Positions 33,336 to 43,328 of a stretch of DNA of 64,000 nucleotides are shown one piece after another. The stretch is from Shewanella sp. 10N.286.48.A6. GTDB taxonomy: Bacteria > Pseudomonadota > Gammaproteobacteria > Enterobacterales > Shewanellaceae. Every line of letters starts with the position of its first letter. Position 1 is the first letter of the stretch. Under the pieces are notes generated by a model. The model saw only the letters and a program-made list of their open reading frames with translations. It ran no database searches and was not told where the DNA came from. The stretch is taken from positions 1 to 64,000 of the forward strand of contig NZ_MCVI01000072.1 of the NCBI RefSeq assembly GCF_002873135.1, written 5' to 3'. The position numbers and the translations under genes were made by a program.

Positions 33336-35927
33336 TTAGAGCTGGTTTAAGTATTTCTCAACGCTGGCAAGTTCACGCTGCTTTAAGCTGACGCAGTTTT
33401 TAACACTTTCATCGAGCTTGGCTAAGGTACGGCCAAACTCAGGTGTTTGCGCGACTTTTGGCTTAAAGAATGTGTTGGTTGTATCCAGTGCCGCTAAATC
33501 ACAACCGCTACCGGTAAACGATGGGATCATCGCCACCGCAAAGGGAGGTAGTTTCGCTTTTATGGCGCTGAAGTTAGCATAGATCCAATCTCTAAAGCGT
33601 TGTTTACGCTCATCGGTATAAGCTTGCCCTGCAAAGATATAGCGTAAATCTGGCGCATTGACTTTATCGGTCAAACTATAAGCTAGCACGCTGTTTTGTA
33701 GTTTTTCAGTAGGCGCATAGCCTAAGGCATACATTAAACGAGTGCGTTTTTGCGGGTCTTTCGTTACCTCAAATTCAGCTTTTACTTTCGCTAATACCTT
33801 ACTGTCACCAAAATACACTGCAATATTGAGGTAAGTGCCGATAAGGTACTGGTCAACATCGTTATTACCATTAAGGTACAAGTCAGCTTGTTTTTTAGCG
33901 GTTGCAATGGTGGTTTTATCTTTGGCTTCAAAAGCTAATAAGTTAATCAATGTTGGACGTAACTTACTAATAGATGATTTTTCATCAACTTTTGCAGTAA
34001 CACCGTACTTCTCGATTGCGCTTTGTACTCTTGAGGCAATGAACTTAGCCCATAGCTCTTGGTTGGTGTCATCAATAAAGGTGCGTTTTTGAGATTGTAA
34101 GTAACCTAATGCGGCAGAGACGATTTGCGGATGTTGGTCATCAATAAATGCGCCTAAAATATTCAGTAACTCACCACCTGAGATAAAGCCGGCATCTAAT
34201 AAGGCATCAGCTGCTGAGATCAAGGCTTTACGCTCACGAGCTGTAAGCTGGGTTTTAGCATTGGCTAATAAGTTGCTCATTTGTGTTTCATCTAACAACC
34301 AGCGGTAGTAACCCATGGCGTCTGAATCTGGATAAATCCAATCAGGACTGAATGCTAATTTGATGGTTTGCGATTGACTGGTGAGTAAAATGGTTTCGGT
34401 TGCAACTTTGTCACCTTTACCATATTTAACCGATACTGGCACAGTCCAAGACTGCTTTGCTGCTACAGTGCCAGCATTTACAAAGCGGCTTTGTTTAAGG
34501 GTTAGCTTATCACCTGCTAATGACACATCGATTAAAGGGTAAGACGATTGTTCAATAAAGGTGCTTAAGATACTGCCAACATCTTTACCAGAGGCTTTTG
34601 ATAAGGCATTCCAAAGATCATCAGCTTCAGTATTTTGAAAGGCATGATCTTTAATGTATTGACGAATACCCTTATTAAATTCAGCCTCGCCGATATAGTT
34701 TTCTACCATATCTAGCACTGCTTCGCCTTTACTATAGGCAAGGCCTAAACCGTCCATAATGTCGGCTTCGGTTTTAATGGGCTTGCGGATAGGCTTGGTC
34801 GATACCCGTGCATCTAATGACATCACGTAGTTTTTGGATAATGCTAAGTTAGATTCAAATTCTGGGTGAATTTGCTCGGTCACTTTCGCAGCCATCCAGC
34901 TGGCAAAAGCTTCGTTTAACCATAGGTCATTCCACCATTGCATGGTCACTAGGTTACCGTACCATTGGTGTGCTAGCTCGTGGGCAATAATTGAAACGGC
35001 CGTTTTTTTGCTATTTTGGCTGGCGGTTTGCTCATCAACTAACAAAATATCTTCACGATAAGTGACTAAGCCTGCGTTTTCCATCGCCCCAAAAGGAAAC
35101 TCAGGTACGGCAACGCTATCAAGCTTTTGATAAGGGTAATCGACCCCAAAATAATCTTCTAATGCACTAAGCACTAACGGCATTTGCTCGGCTGCATATT
35201 TGGCTAGCTCGATTTTCCCTTTGGTGGTGATTACGCGCCCTGGGACTTTCATGCCTGTGACTTCAATTTCTTCAAATTGACCCACAGCATAAGCAACAAG
35301 GTAAGAGGATATTGGCTTGGTTTGAGCAAATACGTGAGTTGTCAGGCCATCTTTGGTTGCAACTGAAAGCTCTGGGGTATTGCTGTAAACCTTTTCAGTA
35401 CTTGGGGCTGTGATGGTGACTTGAAAAGGGATTTTATATTCTGGTTCATCAAAGCTTGGAAAACTGCGGCGCGCATCACTCATTTCAAACTGGGTAAATA
35501 AGTAGGGCAGGCCGCCATCAATGGTTTTATACAGGCCGACAGATTGACGGTTATAAGGAGCTGTGAAATCCATTGAGAAAGAATATGCACCAGGTTCGAT
35601 AGTATGTGGGCAGTTAAACAAAACCACCCCAGTATCTTGCATGATTACATCTAGTTGGCAGTCTTTGTTGTTAGCTGATTTGGCATCTAACTGGATATTG
35701 CTAGCAGTGTATTCTAAGCCGTTAAGTTGTAATTGCTTAGTGGCTTCAAGCACTTCAATTTGAATGGCTGTGCTGCCTGAGAAGTTATCTTTGACTGGAT
35801 CTAAGTTGAGCTTAATACTTTGTGATAGTGGCTTGGCGACTTTACTTAGCACGTATTCATTAGCTAAGACGTTAGCGCTGCACACAAATGAGAGCGTAAC
35901 TAGCCCTGCAGTGACGATTCGATACAT
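33336..35927 (-). CDS. Secreted M1-family zinc aminopeptidase
   Basis: An 863-residue exported metallopeptidase. The signal peptide runs from the ATG at 35927 (MYRIVTAGLVTLSFVCSA) to about NVLANE. The catalytic domain has the exopeptidase motif GAMENAGL and HELAHQWYGNLVTM with the third zinc ligand in LNEAFASW. A C-terminal ERAP1-like helical domain follows (about 560-860). It removes N-terminal residues from peptides in the periplasm or outside the cell. The frame reads on 33 codons upstream, but AGGAAAT precedes the chosen ATG and the signal peptide begins there. Confidence 0.93.
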   Translation of the reverse strand: MYRIVTAGLVTLSFVCSANVLANEYVLSKVAKPLSQSIKLNLDPVKDNFSGSTAIQIEVLEATKQLQLNGLEYTASNIQLDAKSANNKDCQLDVIMQDTGVVLFNCPHTIEPGAYSFSMDFTAPYNRQSVGLYKTIDGGLPYLFTQFEMSDARRSFPSFDEPEYKIPFQVTITAPSTEKVYSNTPELSVATKDGLTTHVFAQTKPISSYLVAYAVGQFEEIEVTGMKVPGRVITTKGKIELAKYAAEQMPLVLSALEDYFGVDYPYQKLDSVAVPEFPFGAMENAGLVTYREDILLVDEQTASQNSKKTAVSIIAHELAHQWYGNLVTMQWWNDLWLNEAFASWMAAKVTEQIHPEFESNLALSKNYVMSLDARVSTKPIRKPIKTEADIMDGLGLAYSKGEAVLDMVENYIGEAEFNKGIRQYIKDHAFQNTEADDLWNALSKASGKDVGSILSTFIEQSSYPLIDVSLAGDKLTLKQSRFVNAGTVAAKQSWTVPVSVKYGKGDKVATETILLTSQSQTIKLAFSPDWIYPDSDAMGYYRWLLDETQMSNLLANAKTQLTARERKALISAADALLDAGFISGGELLNILGAFIDDQHPQIVSAALGYLQSQKRTFIDDTNQELWAKFIASRVQSAIEKYGVTAKVDEKSSISKLRPTLINLLAFEAKDKTTIATAKKQADLYLNGNNDVDQYLIGTYLNIAVYFGDSKVLAKVKAEFEVTKDPQKRTRLMYALGYAPTEKLQNSVLAYSLTDKVNAPDLRYIFAGQAYTDERKQRFRDWIYANFSAIKAKLPPFAVAMIPSFTGSGCDLAALDTTNTFFKPKVAQTPEFGRTLAKLDESVKNCVSLKQRELASVEKYLNQL

Positions 35928-36182
35928 GTTATTTCCTGTTGTTTTAATTATCATTCCATGATGTTTAATGGCATTGATTAGGATTGAGTGACTATTAGCG
36001 TTTTTATTGATAATGATTGTATTCATAACGCTTGTATTGGAACCATTGCATTGATGATTCTATAGGGTCATTTAAAGCTGATGCTGATTATAACAAATTA
36101 ATAACCGCATGGTGACTAGGTCGCATCTTTTACATGGCGGTTGTTGTAACAATTGATGACTTGCTTAGAGTATTTAGTGTGA

Positions 36183-38153
36183 TTACTTAGAGTAGCGCTT
36201 GATTGAAGCATCATCTAATCCCAGCTTGGCTAACATTGCCACATATCGAGGCGTGTGACGTATAGCTGCAAACCTTGGGTCATGTTTGGCGAAAATCAGG
36301 CAATTTGATTGGTATTCTAAGGCTTGTTCTAGCAGCGGAAATACCTTTTCAGTTTGGCCCATTAACGCGAATATCACCGCCGTTTCATAGGGGCACATGT
36401 ACAGCTGTTGTTGTGTCGCCTGTTTTATTAATGGCAACACCTTATCTTTATATCCGCCAGCGGCATAAGCTTGAGCTAATAGAATTAAGGGAAAGGGGTC
36501 TTGATGACTTAAGGTCACCCCTTGGTTTGCCAGTTTAATACTTTGTTCTATATCGCCATTAATGTAGTGGGCTACAGATAAGCTCAGTAATGGGTAGGGC
36601 ATTTGAGGATGTTGTTGTATTTTGCGTTTACCCCAAGCGATTGCAGCGTCAACTTCACCGACCATCATTAACGCCCATAAGCCCCATTCGGCTATCTCTT
36701 GATTTAATGGGTCTAAATGGTCTGCTCGCGCCACTGATTGCTGTACTTTTTCTGCTTCACCGAGTGCAGTGTAGTACAGGGCAAACCCGAGTTCTGTCAG
36801 AGCAAGATTAGGGTCTATCTTTTTTGCTCTGCTAAGCATTATCCAAGCATCTTCCCATAACATGGCATGAATATAAGCCATACCTAATGAGGCTTGAACG
36901 CTTGCTGAATTAGGGTTTATAGCCAGCAGCTCAGTGGCTGAAGCAATGACTTTGGGCAGTACATCTTTGGGTTTTTCAAATAAAATCATTAATATTCGAT
37001 AAGCATTGGATTTAGCAATGTAGGCAGCTTCAAAATTTTCATCTAAGGCGATGGCTTGGGAGTACAAGTCAATCGCTAGCAATACTGAATCATGGCTCAT
37101 CTGAGCTTGTTGGTATTGGCCTTGAACATATCGCTCATATGCGACTAAGTTGCTGGTGGGAACTTGAGCTAATTTCGCTTTTTCATCTTCAAGTATAATC
37201 ACCTGTAACGATGTGGATACTGAGGAAGCAATGTCATTTTGAGCACTGAATAAATTAGTTTTATCCACGTTAATGTCAAAGCTGCCTTCCCAAACGACTG
37301 CGCCGTTATCAATATTTTCTAATTCCACAGTAAAGCGTACATCACCATTGTTCGCTGTTTTTACTACCCCATCGAGTACAAAGGTCACTTCTGGTAATTG
37401 TTGTTTGATATGAGCACGAGCTTTGTTTAATTTAAAGGTAAATGCTGATGGCGGCGGCACCACCTTTATTCCTGATACTTTGCGTAAATCTTGAATTAGT
37501 TCTCGGGTTATTTGGTCGGCAAAAGGCTGCCATTGGCTAACGTCATTACTTGAAACTGACATAGGCGTAATGAGTAAATAGGGCTGCTTTATTACTGCTG
37601 TTGAGGGAGCGCTTTGATAATAAATGCCGCTGACAATAATCAGTATGATGAATAAAATCAGGCTAACGATTGTGACTGTTGATTTTAGTGCAGGTGTTTG
37701 TTTGCTGCTTACTGTTGTTTGACTCTGCTTTGGGGGGTTAACAGGCACTATTTGAGCCGGTGAAGCGGCTAAGTGCTTATCTGAATTTGCGCTAATAGAT
37801 GTTTCAAAAGATGCTTGAACCGGTATATTTAGCGACTCTTTTACAGATTCTTCTACATCAGCGATGAAATGGTAGCCTCTGGATCTGATGGTTTTAATGA
37901 CTTTTTGCTGTTCACCGTCATCCGCTAAGGTTTTGCGGGCGGTTTTAATATGATTACTGAGGGTGGTGTCAGTGACTTCTCGCCCAGCCCATATTTGGCT
38001 CAACAGCTCGTCCCGAGAAATAATACGCTGCCTATTTTCAATAAGGTAAATAATTAAGTCATAGACCTTAGGCTCTACCGATAAAACATGGCTATCTTTA
38101 CGGATCTCATACCGATCAGTATCAATCTCGATATTGTTAAATCGAAACAGCAT
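36183..38153 (-). CDS. CadC/ToxR-like membrane transcription regulator with TPR domain
   Basis: A 656-residue protein. It has an N-terminal OmpR-type winged-helix DNA-binding domain (about 1-100; LSVEPKVYDLIIYLIENR, TLSNHIKTARKTL, TIRSRGYHFIADV), a Pro/Ser/Gln-rich linker and a single transmembrane segment at about 165-187 (TIVSLILFIILIIVSG). The rest is a periplasmic part (about 200-320, resembling a TolB-like amino domain) plus several TPR units (about 340-640). This is the architecture of one-component, membrane-anchored regulators such as CadC. The target is unknown. The nearest divergent gene is the fatty acid hydroxylase at 38377, which is a plausible but unproven target. Confidence 0.88.
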   Translation of the reverse strand: MLFRFNNIEIDTDRYEIRKDSHVLSVEPKVYDLIIYLIENRQRIISRDELLSQIWAGREVTDTTLSNHIKTARKTLADDGEQQKVIKTIRSRGYHFIADVEESVKESLNIPVQASFETSISANSDKHLAASPAQIVPVNPPKQSQTTVSSKQTPALKSTVTIVSLILFIILIIVSGIYYQSAPSTAVIKQPYLLITPMSVSSNDVSQWQPFADQITRELIQDLRKVSGIKVVPPPSAFTFKLNKARAHIKQQLPEVTFVLDGVVKTANNGDVRFTVELENIDNGAVVWEGSFDINVDKTNLFSAQNDIASSVSTSLQVIILEDEKAKLAQVPTSNLVAYERYVQGQYQQAQMSHDSVLLAIDLYSQAIALDENFEAAYIAKSNAYRILMILFEKPKDVLPKVIASATELLAINPNSASVQASLGMAYIHAMLWEDAWIMLSRAKKIDPNLALTELGFALYYTALGEAEKVQQSVARADHLDPLNQEIAEWGLWALMMVGEVDAAIAWGKRKIQQHPQMPYPLLSLSVAHYINGDIEQSIKLANQGVTLSHQDPFPLILLAQAYAAGGYKDKVLPLIKQATQQQLYMCPYETAVIFALMGQTEKVFPLLEQALEYQSNCLIFAKHDPRFAAIRHTPRYVAMLAKLGLDDASIKRYSK

Positions 38154-38376
38154 AGATAATCCCTTATTTTATAGACATGAACAACGGTATTCAGAGCAGA
38201 AATAGCTAGGATCCATTCTAGCTGACTATTTGCCTTTTTTTGATCAACTTACGCTAAGCGAATGGCACGCTTGAGCTAATTAATACTAAATCGTTAGCTA
38301 ACCATCATGTTTGTTACTGTGTTATTGCCAATAATGACACTTCTTAAAAATTGAAAATACATTAAGGAGTGCGATT

Positions 38377-39126
38377 ATGCCTACGCCACTAGAAATTCTG
38401 CTGGACCCAGTTTCTTTAGCGTTGCTGGGAATATATTTGGGCCTGATGCTGCTTGAAGCAATTAAGCCTGCCCAGCATCAAGCAAAGGTTAAAGGCTGGT
38501 ATGCTAAATCACTGTTGGTGTTTATTTGCTATTTTTACCTTTCGACTTATTTACCCTTGATATGGGATAAGTATTTATTGCCTTATCAATTGGTCAATCT
38601 GCAGCAGTTAAACCCATTGGCGAGTACCATTATTGCCGTGCTGGTTTTCGAACTTGGTATTTATGTATGGCATCGGAGTATGCACCGAACGCCACTGCTG
38701 TGGCGAACCTTCCATCAGATGCATCATAGCGCCGAAAGGTTAGACTCATTTGGGGCTTTTTATTTTAGCCCACTAGATATGATTGGCTTTACATTAGTTG
38801 GCAGTATTAGCCTTAATGTGTTTGTGGGTTTATCACCGCAGGCAATTAGTTGGTTTTTATACATCACCATGTTTCTCGCCGTATTTCAACACACCAATAT
38901 TAGCACTCCTCAGTGGCTTGGATATATTATTCAGCGACCTGAAAGCCATTCTGTGCATCATCAAAAAGGCCTACATAGGTATAATTATTCTGACCTGCCT
39001 ATTTTTGATATTTTGTTTGGCACCTTTAAAAACCCGCCAGGCTTTGTTAACGAAATCGGCTTTTATCAAGGCGCCTCTTCCAGAGTGAAGGACTTGCTAT
39101 TATGTCGTGATATTTCTAAGCCCTGA
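38377..39126 (+). CDS. Sterol desaturase / fatty acid hydroxylase family membrane protein
   Basis: A 249-residue membrane protein of the di-iron hydroxylase superfamily. The His clusters are in place: HRSMH (about 102-106), HQMHHS (about 113-118) and HSVHH (about 191-195). There are four hydrophobic segments. Members hydroxylate or desaturate lipids with O2. In bacteria they act on sphingolipid-like, carotenoid or ether lipids. The ribosome site AAGGAG lies about 7 bases before the ATG. It is divergent from the CadC-like regulator. Confidence 0.88.
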   Translation: MPTPLEILLDPVSLALLGIYLGLMLLEAIKPAQHQAKVKGWYAKSLLVFICYFYLSTYLPLIWDKYLLPYQLVNLQQLNPLASTIIAVLVFELGIYVWHRSMHRTPLLWRTFHQMHHSAERLDSFGAFYFSPLDMIGFTLVGSISLNVFVGLSPQAISWFLYITMFLAVFQHTNISTPQWLGYIIQRPESHSVHHQKGLHRYNYSDLPIFDILFGTFKNPPGFVNEIGFYQGASSRVKDLLLCRDISKP

Positions 39127-39249
39127 TGCTATCAGGCATATTTAACGGCTGAACAGACAGTAAAGGCTATCGGTTTAGCCTACTTTATGTTCGGCTTTGT
39201 TCGTTATTTGCATCAAAAATCGCTATTAGTATCAAAGTTGCTTCAAGTA

Positions 39250-39906
39250 TCAAAAGTAGTTTTTAGTATCAAATGCCGATTTTAAATTATTAGCAAACTC
39301 GATAAATTTCTCTTTAATGGTGCGCTTGATAGACACCTCCAGCGAGCCCAAAATAACCTTACCCTCAATGGTGATGACAGGAGCTTGGCGGGTTGCGATA
39401 GAAGGCGCTTTGTTTTCTATGCTACTGACGAGCCCGTAAGTTTTACACACCACATTAATGCCTTCAGGAACATAGATACTGCTACTGCCCAAAAAGCAAT
39501 TAATCTCAATGGTGACATGTTGATGCTGAAAAATGGCATCACTAAAGTCCAGAGTGGTTTCGCCAATAATATTATTAACCTTAATAACCTTTGGCACCAC
39601 CCATTGGCCGCTACGTTCACTGTTACCTAATATGCTGGTTAAGCGCATATCTTCAGTGGCAGTTTTGCTGCCATAGTTTGGCGCAAACTGGTGGTCTTTT
39701 TGCTGACTATAGTCAGTATCAGCGGTTAAGGTTAGGTCTGCGACCAGTGCGACGATCTCTTGATGGTCACTGGAGTTCATTGCCTCATCAAGGCGTCTTT
39801 CAAAGGCTTCAGCAGAGATAATGCCGTGGCTATAATTGACAATTAACTGATCGATAACTTGTTCTCTGACTTGCTCAATAGGGCGATCTTCTAAAATCAC
39901 GGCCAT
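39250..39906 (-). CDS. DUF1707 / LiaF-like domain protein
   Basis: A 218-residue soluble protein. The N-terminus (about 1-60) has the DUF1707/SHOCT-like pattern (REQVIDQLIVNYSHGIISAE, then FERRLDEAM). The C-terminal half (about 95-200) is beta-rich and like the LiaF/YvqF cell-wall-stress domain: LTSILGNSERSGQW, LGSSSIYVPEGINVVC and a final GSLEVSIKR repeat. Such proteins are thought to sense or buffer envelope stress; this one has no membrane segment. AGGAGTG lies just before the ATG. Just after the stop, AGTATCAAA recurs three times (about 39226-39273). Confidence 0.78.
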   Translation of the reverse strand: MAVILEDRPIEQVREQVIDQLIVNYSHGIISAEAFERRLDEAMNSSDHQEIVALVADLTLTADTDYSQQKDHQFAPNYGSKTATEDMRLTSILGNSERSGQWVVPKVIKVNNIIGETTLDFSDAIFQHQHVTIEINCFLGSSSIYVPEGINVVCKTYGLVSSIENKAPSIATRQAPVITIEGKVILGSLEVSIKRTIKEKFIEFANNLKSAFDTKNYF

Positions 39907-40307
39907 AATGTCACTCCTTGGACTTTATAGTACATAGTGACTCAGATTTTAGTCACTAGGGTAGATGTTGTATTTAAGTTAAATTAAAGCAATATGCAGG
40001 CCAGTTTAAAAATGCTATATAAAAACAGTGCTTTATCATTCTTGCAGCATTGCGTTATCGTTTTTAACCTTTATAAATGCAAATGATATAGTGAAAGTAG
40101 CCAGCTGAATTAGTCAAAATAACCAGTGAACAGCCATGGGTTTGTCATTTTTTCTACGTGTAGTTACGCTATAGAGCCATCTGCACCCGCTATTACGGAT
40201 TTTTTATGGTTTAAAAACTCCATAAAGATTGGTGTCTAGCACTCTTTTTTTCTCAATGGAAAAGCCTAAAATGCACCGCATCGGCATCACCTATGAGGAA
40301 AATCATT
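39907..40307. other. Intergenic spacer before nitroreductase
   Basis: About 400 bases with no supported gene and no repeat or hairpin of note. It must hold the divergent promoters of the DUF1707 gene and the nitroreductase gene. Confidence 0.4.
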
Positions 40308-40967
40308 ATGTCACACCCAATTATTGCAGATTTGAATAAACGTTATACTGTGAAAAAGTATGATTCAAGTAAGCGTATTTCAGCAGCGGATATGGACGTA
40401 GTGAAACAAGCGATTCGTTTAACTGCTTCTTCTATTAACTCACAGCCGTGGAAATTTATCGTATTAGAAACTGATGTGGCAAAACAACGTTTTCATGAAA
40501 CGTTTGCCAATATGCACCAGTTTAATCAGCCTCATGCTACTGAAGCCTCCCATGTGATTTTATTTGCCCATAACCCTAAGTTCACTAAAGATGACTACAG
40601 AAAAGTTGTTGATGTTGAAGTGTCGTCAGGTCATTTACCGGCAGACATGTATGACAACATGCTAAATGGTGCTTTTGGTTTTGCAGAGCAAAATACTGAT
40701 GACAGTGGTTTTAATGGCCATTGGACTAAAGCGCAAACCTATATTGCTATTGGTAATACCTTGCATACGCTAGCTCGTTTAGGGATTGCTTCTACATCGA
40801 TGGAAGGCGTTGACCCAAGCTTAATTGGTGAGATTTTTAAAGAAGAGTTAGATGGTTACGTTTGTGAGTTTGCGCTAGCAATGGGTTATCACAAAGAGGG
40901 CGAAGATTATAACTTTGGCCTACCTAAATCACGCTTACCTGAACAAGATATCATCACAGTTTTATAA
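40308..40967 (+). CDS. nfsB: NAD(P)H nitroreductase, NfsB-like
   Basis: A 219-residue FMN enzyme, the length of E. coli NfsB (217). Motifs: KRYTVKKYDSSKRIS, then RLTASSINSQPWKF for FMN and substrate contacts, the middle FGFAEQN segment, and the C-terminal ALAMGYHKEGEDYN. It reduces nitroaromatics and quinones by two-electron steps. The start was chosen at the ATG at 40308 because GAGGA lies about 10 bases upstream; the frame begins five codons earlier at 40293. It is a single gene followed by a strong terminator. Confidence 0.9.
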   Translation: MSHPIIADLNKRYTVKKYDSSKRISAADMDVVKQAIRLTASSINSQPWKFIVLETDVAKQRFHETFANMHQFNQPHATEASHVILFAHNPKFTKDDYRKVVDVEVSSGHLPADMYDNMLNGAFGFAEQNTDDSGFNGHWTKAQTYIAIGNTLHTLARLGIASTSMEGVDPSLIGEIFKEELDGYVCEFALAMGYHKEGEDYNFGLPKSRLPEQDIITVL

Positions 40968-41034
40968 ACTATATTTGGTCGTTTAAATTATAGCTTGTAA
41001 CACCTTTCTAATTGATTATTCTGTCCTTGTTATT

Positions 41035-41066
41035 AAAGCCCATCATGTACTCTTGATGGGCTTTTT
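41035..41066 (+). terminator. Rho-independent terminator of the nitroreductase gene
   Basis: AAAGCCCATCA pairs perfectly with TGATGGGCTTT around TGTACTCT and is followed by more Ts. Confidence 0.88.
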
Positions 41067-41680
41067 TGTGTTGAGTATTTTTAAAAGATTAAATCAGCAG
41101 CTTAGTCTCCATTTTAAACAGTCACTATTTCACAGGAAGGTGGAAAATTTTAGGTTCGGCTTTTATAAGCCCTAAATGACTGATAATACTGCAATGTAAC
41201 CCGTCACATTAACGTTGAGCATGAGTTAAACCTTTATAGGGACTGACTTCAACTGGAATACTGATGAAATTGAGTAGCCTCTGCAAGGTGCTATTCATAC
41301 GTGTCATGCCATGAACCGCTGGCGCTGAAACGATATTATGAAGAATGGAATGTATTTGATGGGAGGCATGAATATTGATGGATGAATGCAGCTGCTTTGG
41401 TTGATAGTAGTATCATTAAGGCATTGCGCAATCGCTAACAACAGACAGTATTAAGAAGAGGAGTTACTTAGCTGCAGCTTATTGATAAAGCCGCCATTAT
41501 GTTCAGTGTTTCAAGTCGTTCTCAACATGGTAAGTTATTCCAAAAAGTGTAGAGTCATAACTAAAGCGACTAAAAATGCTGATAAAATGGTAAAAAGGTG
41601 GGATTAATAATGACGTATTAGCTTGATTTTACTCTCCCAGTAATGACTTGGGAGAGTCGTGAAAGTAAACTATAACTTCT
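41067..41680. other. Gene-free stretch, probably with decayed coding DNA
   Basis: No full gene is seen in 600 bases. A minus-strand open stretch of 67 codons (41209-41412) without a start near its beginning reads as protein-like (SINIHASHQIHSIL, RLLNFISIPVEVSPYKG) and may be the tail of a decayed gene. I cannot name it. At 41631-41657 a perfect 9-bp hairpin (ACTCTCCCA/TGGGAGAGT) follows the convergent patatin gene. Confidence 0.4.
41631..41657 (-). terminator. Hairpin after the patatin gene
   Basis: ACTCTCCCA and TGGGAGAGT form a perfect 9-bp stem 24 bases beyond the stop of the minus-strand gene. No T run follows on that strand, so it may be a Rho-dependent or stabilising hairpin. Confidence 0.45.
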
Positions 41681-42859
41681 TTAATAAGGAACTTGGTTTT
41701 GCCATAAATTGTTGTTTACCGCCTTGTCATAGCCGTTTTGGTATAAGGCTTCCATGTACTGCTGATCAAACATTTTCTTGGTGGCAGGTTCTGCATCAAA
41801 CTTGTCGTCAATATAAGTGAATGACAAATCGTAGTTATTTACTTCGCTGTAATACAGCATTCGATATAAATCACCTCTAGCTTGTTGAATCGTCATACTT
41901 TTCAAACTGCGATTCAGTAGTTCAAGGCCTTTATCATGTAGGGAAATATAAGGTGATTTTAATACCCCGTTACGGATAACGTGAATATTAGTTGGTTGCT
42001 GATAACCTAAAGCCTGATTGACTAACCCATAATCGAAATTACCTGGGTCGACAAACATTTGTGAGTTCATGCCGCCATCAACATGTAGTTCTTCTAGAGG
42101 CTTTCCATCTATCTCAACATTGATGAATTGTGGTGGAAACACCCCTGGAATTGACGAGCTTGCGGCTAAAATTTGATGAACTAAGTCATATTTATTTGGT
42201 AAGTTACTGGCAGCAATTTGGCCAATATTCCAGATCATCAGCTCGCCAGAATCAAACTGCGTAGTGCCAATAAATAGTCGACGCCCTTTTTGGTGTTCAG
42301 TCGCTATTTTATCAATCATTGTAGCAGGGTAAAACTGCTCCACTAGCTCATATAGACTACTGCCATCAGTAAAGGCATCTTTAAAAAGAGCATTTAAAAA
42401 ATTGCGTTTACCTAATATAGCCTTATCGTTAAGGCCTAGCATGACTTGCTTTAATCGATGAATTTCATCACCACCAATAAATGCAAATGGTGCAATCAAA
42501 GAGCCTGCACTGATCCCTGTGACAATGGTGTATTGCGGTAGTTGATTACTATCATAAAGGCCGTTTATTACTCCGGTGCCATAAGCACCCTTAGCACCAC
42601 CACCCGATAACACTAATATATTTAGCTTTTCTGACGCACTTGCTAATGGTGTGGTGTTGGTGGTTGCATCATATAAAAACGCAGGTTGTTCATCAGCCCA
42701 AAATCGATAAGGTTCAGCTATTTCGGTTTGATCCGCCGCCACGAGAGCATCTTTGTAATTATTAGCATCAACCCGTTGTTCAAGTTGATGATTTGAGCTA
42801 CAGGCCGTTATGAACAAGGCAAAAAATATTAACTTAATAAGGTTCTTCGGGGTGTTCAT
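41681..42859 (-). CDS. Patatin-like phospholipase lipoprotein
   Basis: A 392-residue lipoprotein with lipobox ITAC (Cys about residue 20). The patatin domain has the oxyanion loop GGGAKGAYGTGV, the nucleophile motif GISAGS and the Asp of the catalytic dyad in VDGGMNS. It would hydrolyse acyl esters of phospholipids in the periplasm or at the outer membrane. The start was chosen at the ATG at 42859 with GGAGAC upstream; a further ATG lies four codons earlier. It is a single gene. The neighbouring esterase and phospholipase D genes are also lipoproteins, but lie on the other strand. Confidence 0.88.
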   Translation of the reverse strand: MNTPKNLIKLIFFALFITACSSNHQLEQRVDANNYKDALVAADQTEIAEPYRFWADEQPAFLYDATTNTTPLASASEKLNILVLSGGGAKGAYGTGVINGLYDSNQLPQYTIVTGISAGSLIAPFAFIGGDEIHRLKQVMLGLNDKAILGKRNFLNALFKDAFTDGSSLYELVEQFYPATMIDKIATEHQKGRRLFIGTTQFDSGELMIWNIGQIAASNLPNKYDLVHQILAASSSIPGVFPPQFINVEIDGKPLEELHVDGGMNSQMFVDPGNFDYGLVNQALGYQQPTNIHVIRNGVLKSPYISLHDKGLELLNRSLKSMTIQQARGDLYRMLYYSEVNNYDLSFTYIDDKFDAEPATKKMFDQQYMEALYQNGYDKAVNNNLWQNQVPY

Positions 42860-43328
42860 TAGTGTCTCCATTTAGCCGTTTAGCGGCTAAAAATCTAAAG
42901 ATATTTTAAATCAAATTAGCAATATTATAGAAGCGAAAGCGGTTTCTATGATCTGCTGATAATTAATATTAGAAGGTTAATGGACATTGTGTAATCTGTT
43001 AAATCGCGTTTGAAGGATTTAACCCTCACAAAACGGCTAACGTGAATTGCTATCGTCAATTGGGGGTAGATGGGCGATTTATCGATTTTAAACCGTGTAA
43101 ATCTCACGCTTTTACTACTCTATAGCGGTTAATTTTATTACTTCAATGTTAATGATGATGGTTCGATCCTTCATAAGCGATTACAAGGTAAGGGTTAAAT
43201 TAATTACTATAAATTTAATTATTCAGGCTCATACAGCAAAGATGCAAACTTTAACCTAATATTAGGCTTGAGCTACTTTGATGATTCACTAGCCAAACCC
43301 TAGCAATCAGAGATACATGGAGTTAATT
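42860..43328. other. Divergent promoter region, no gene
   Basis: About 470 bases between the patatin and esterase genes. No coding frame, repeat or hairpin stands out. It presumably holds both promoters. Confidence 0.4.
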
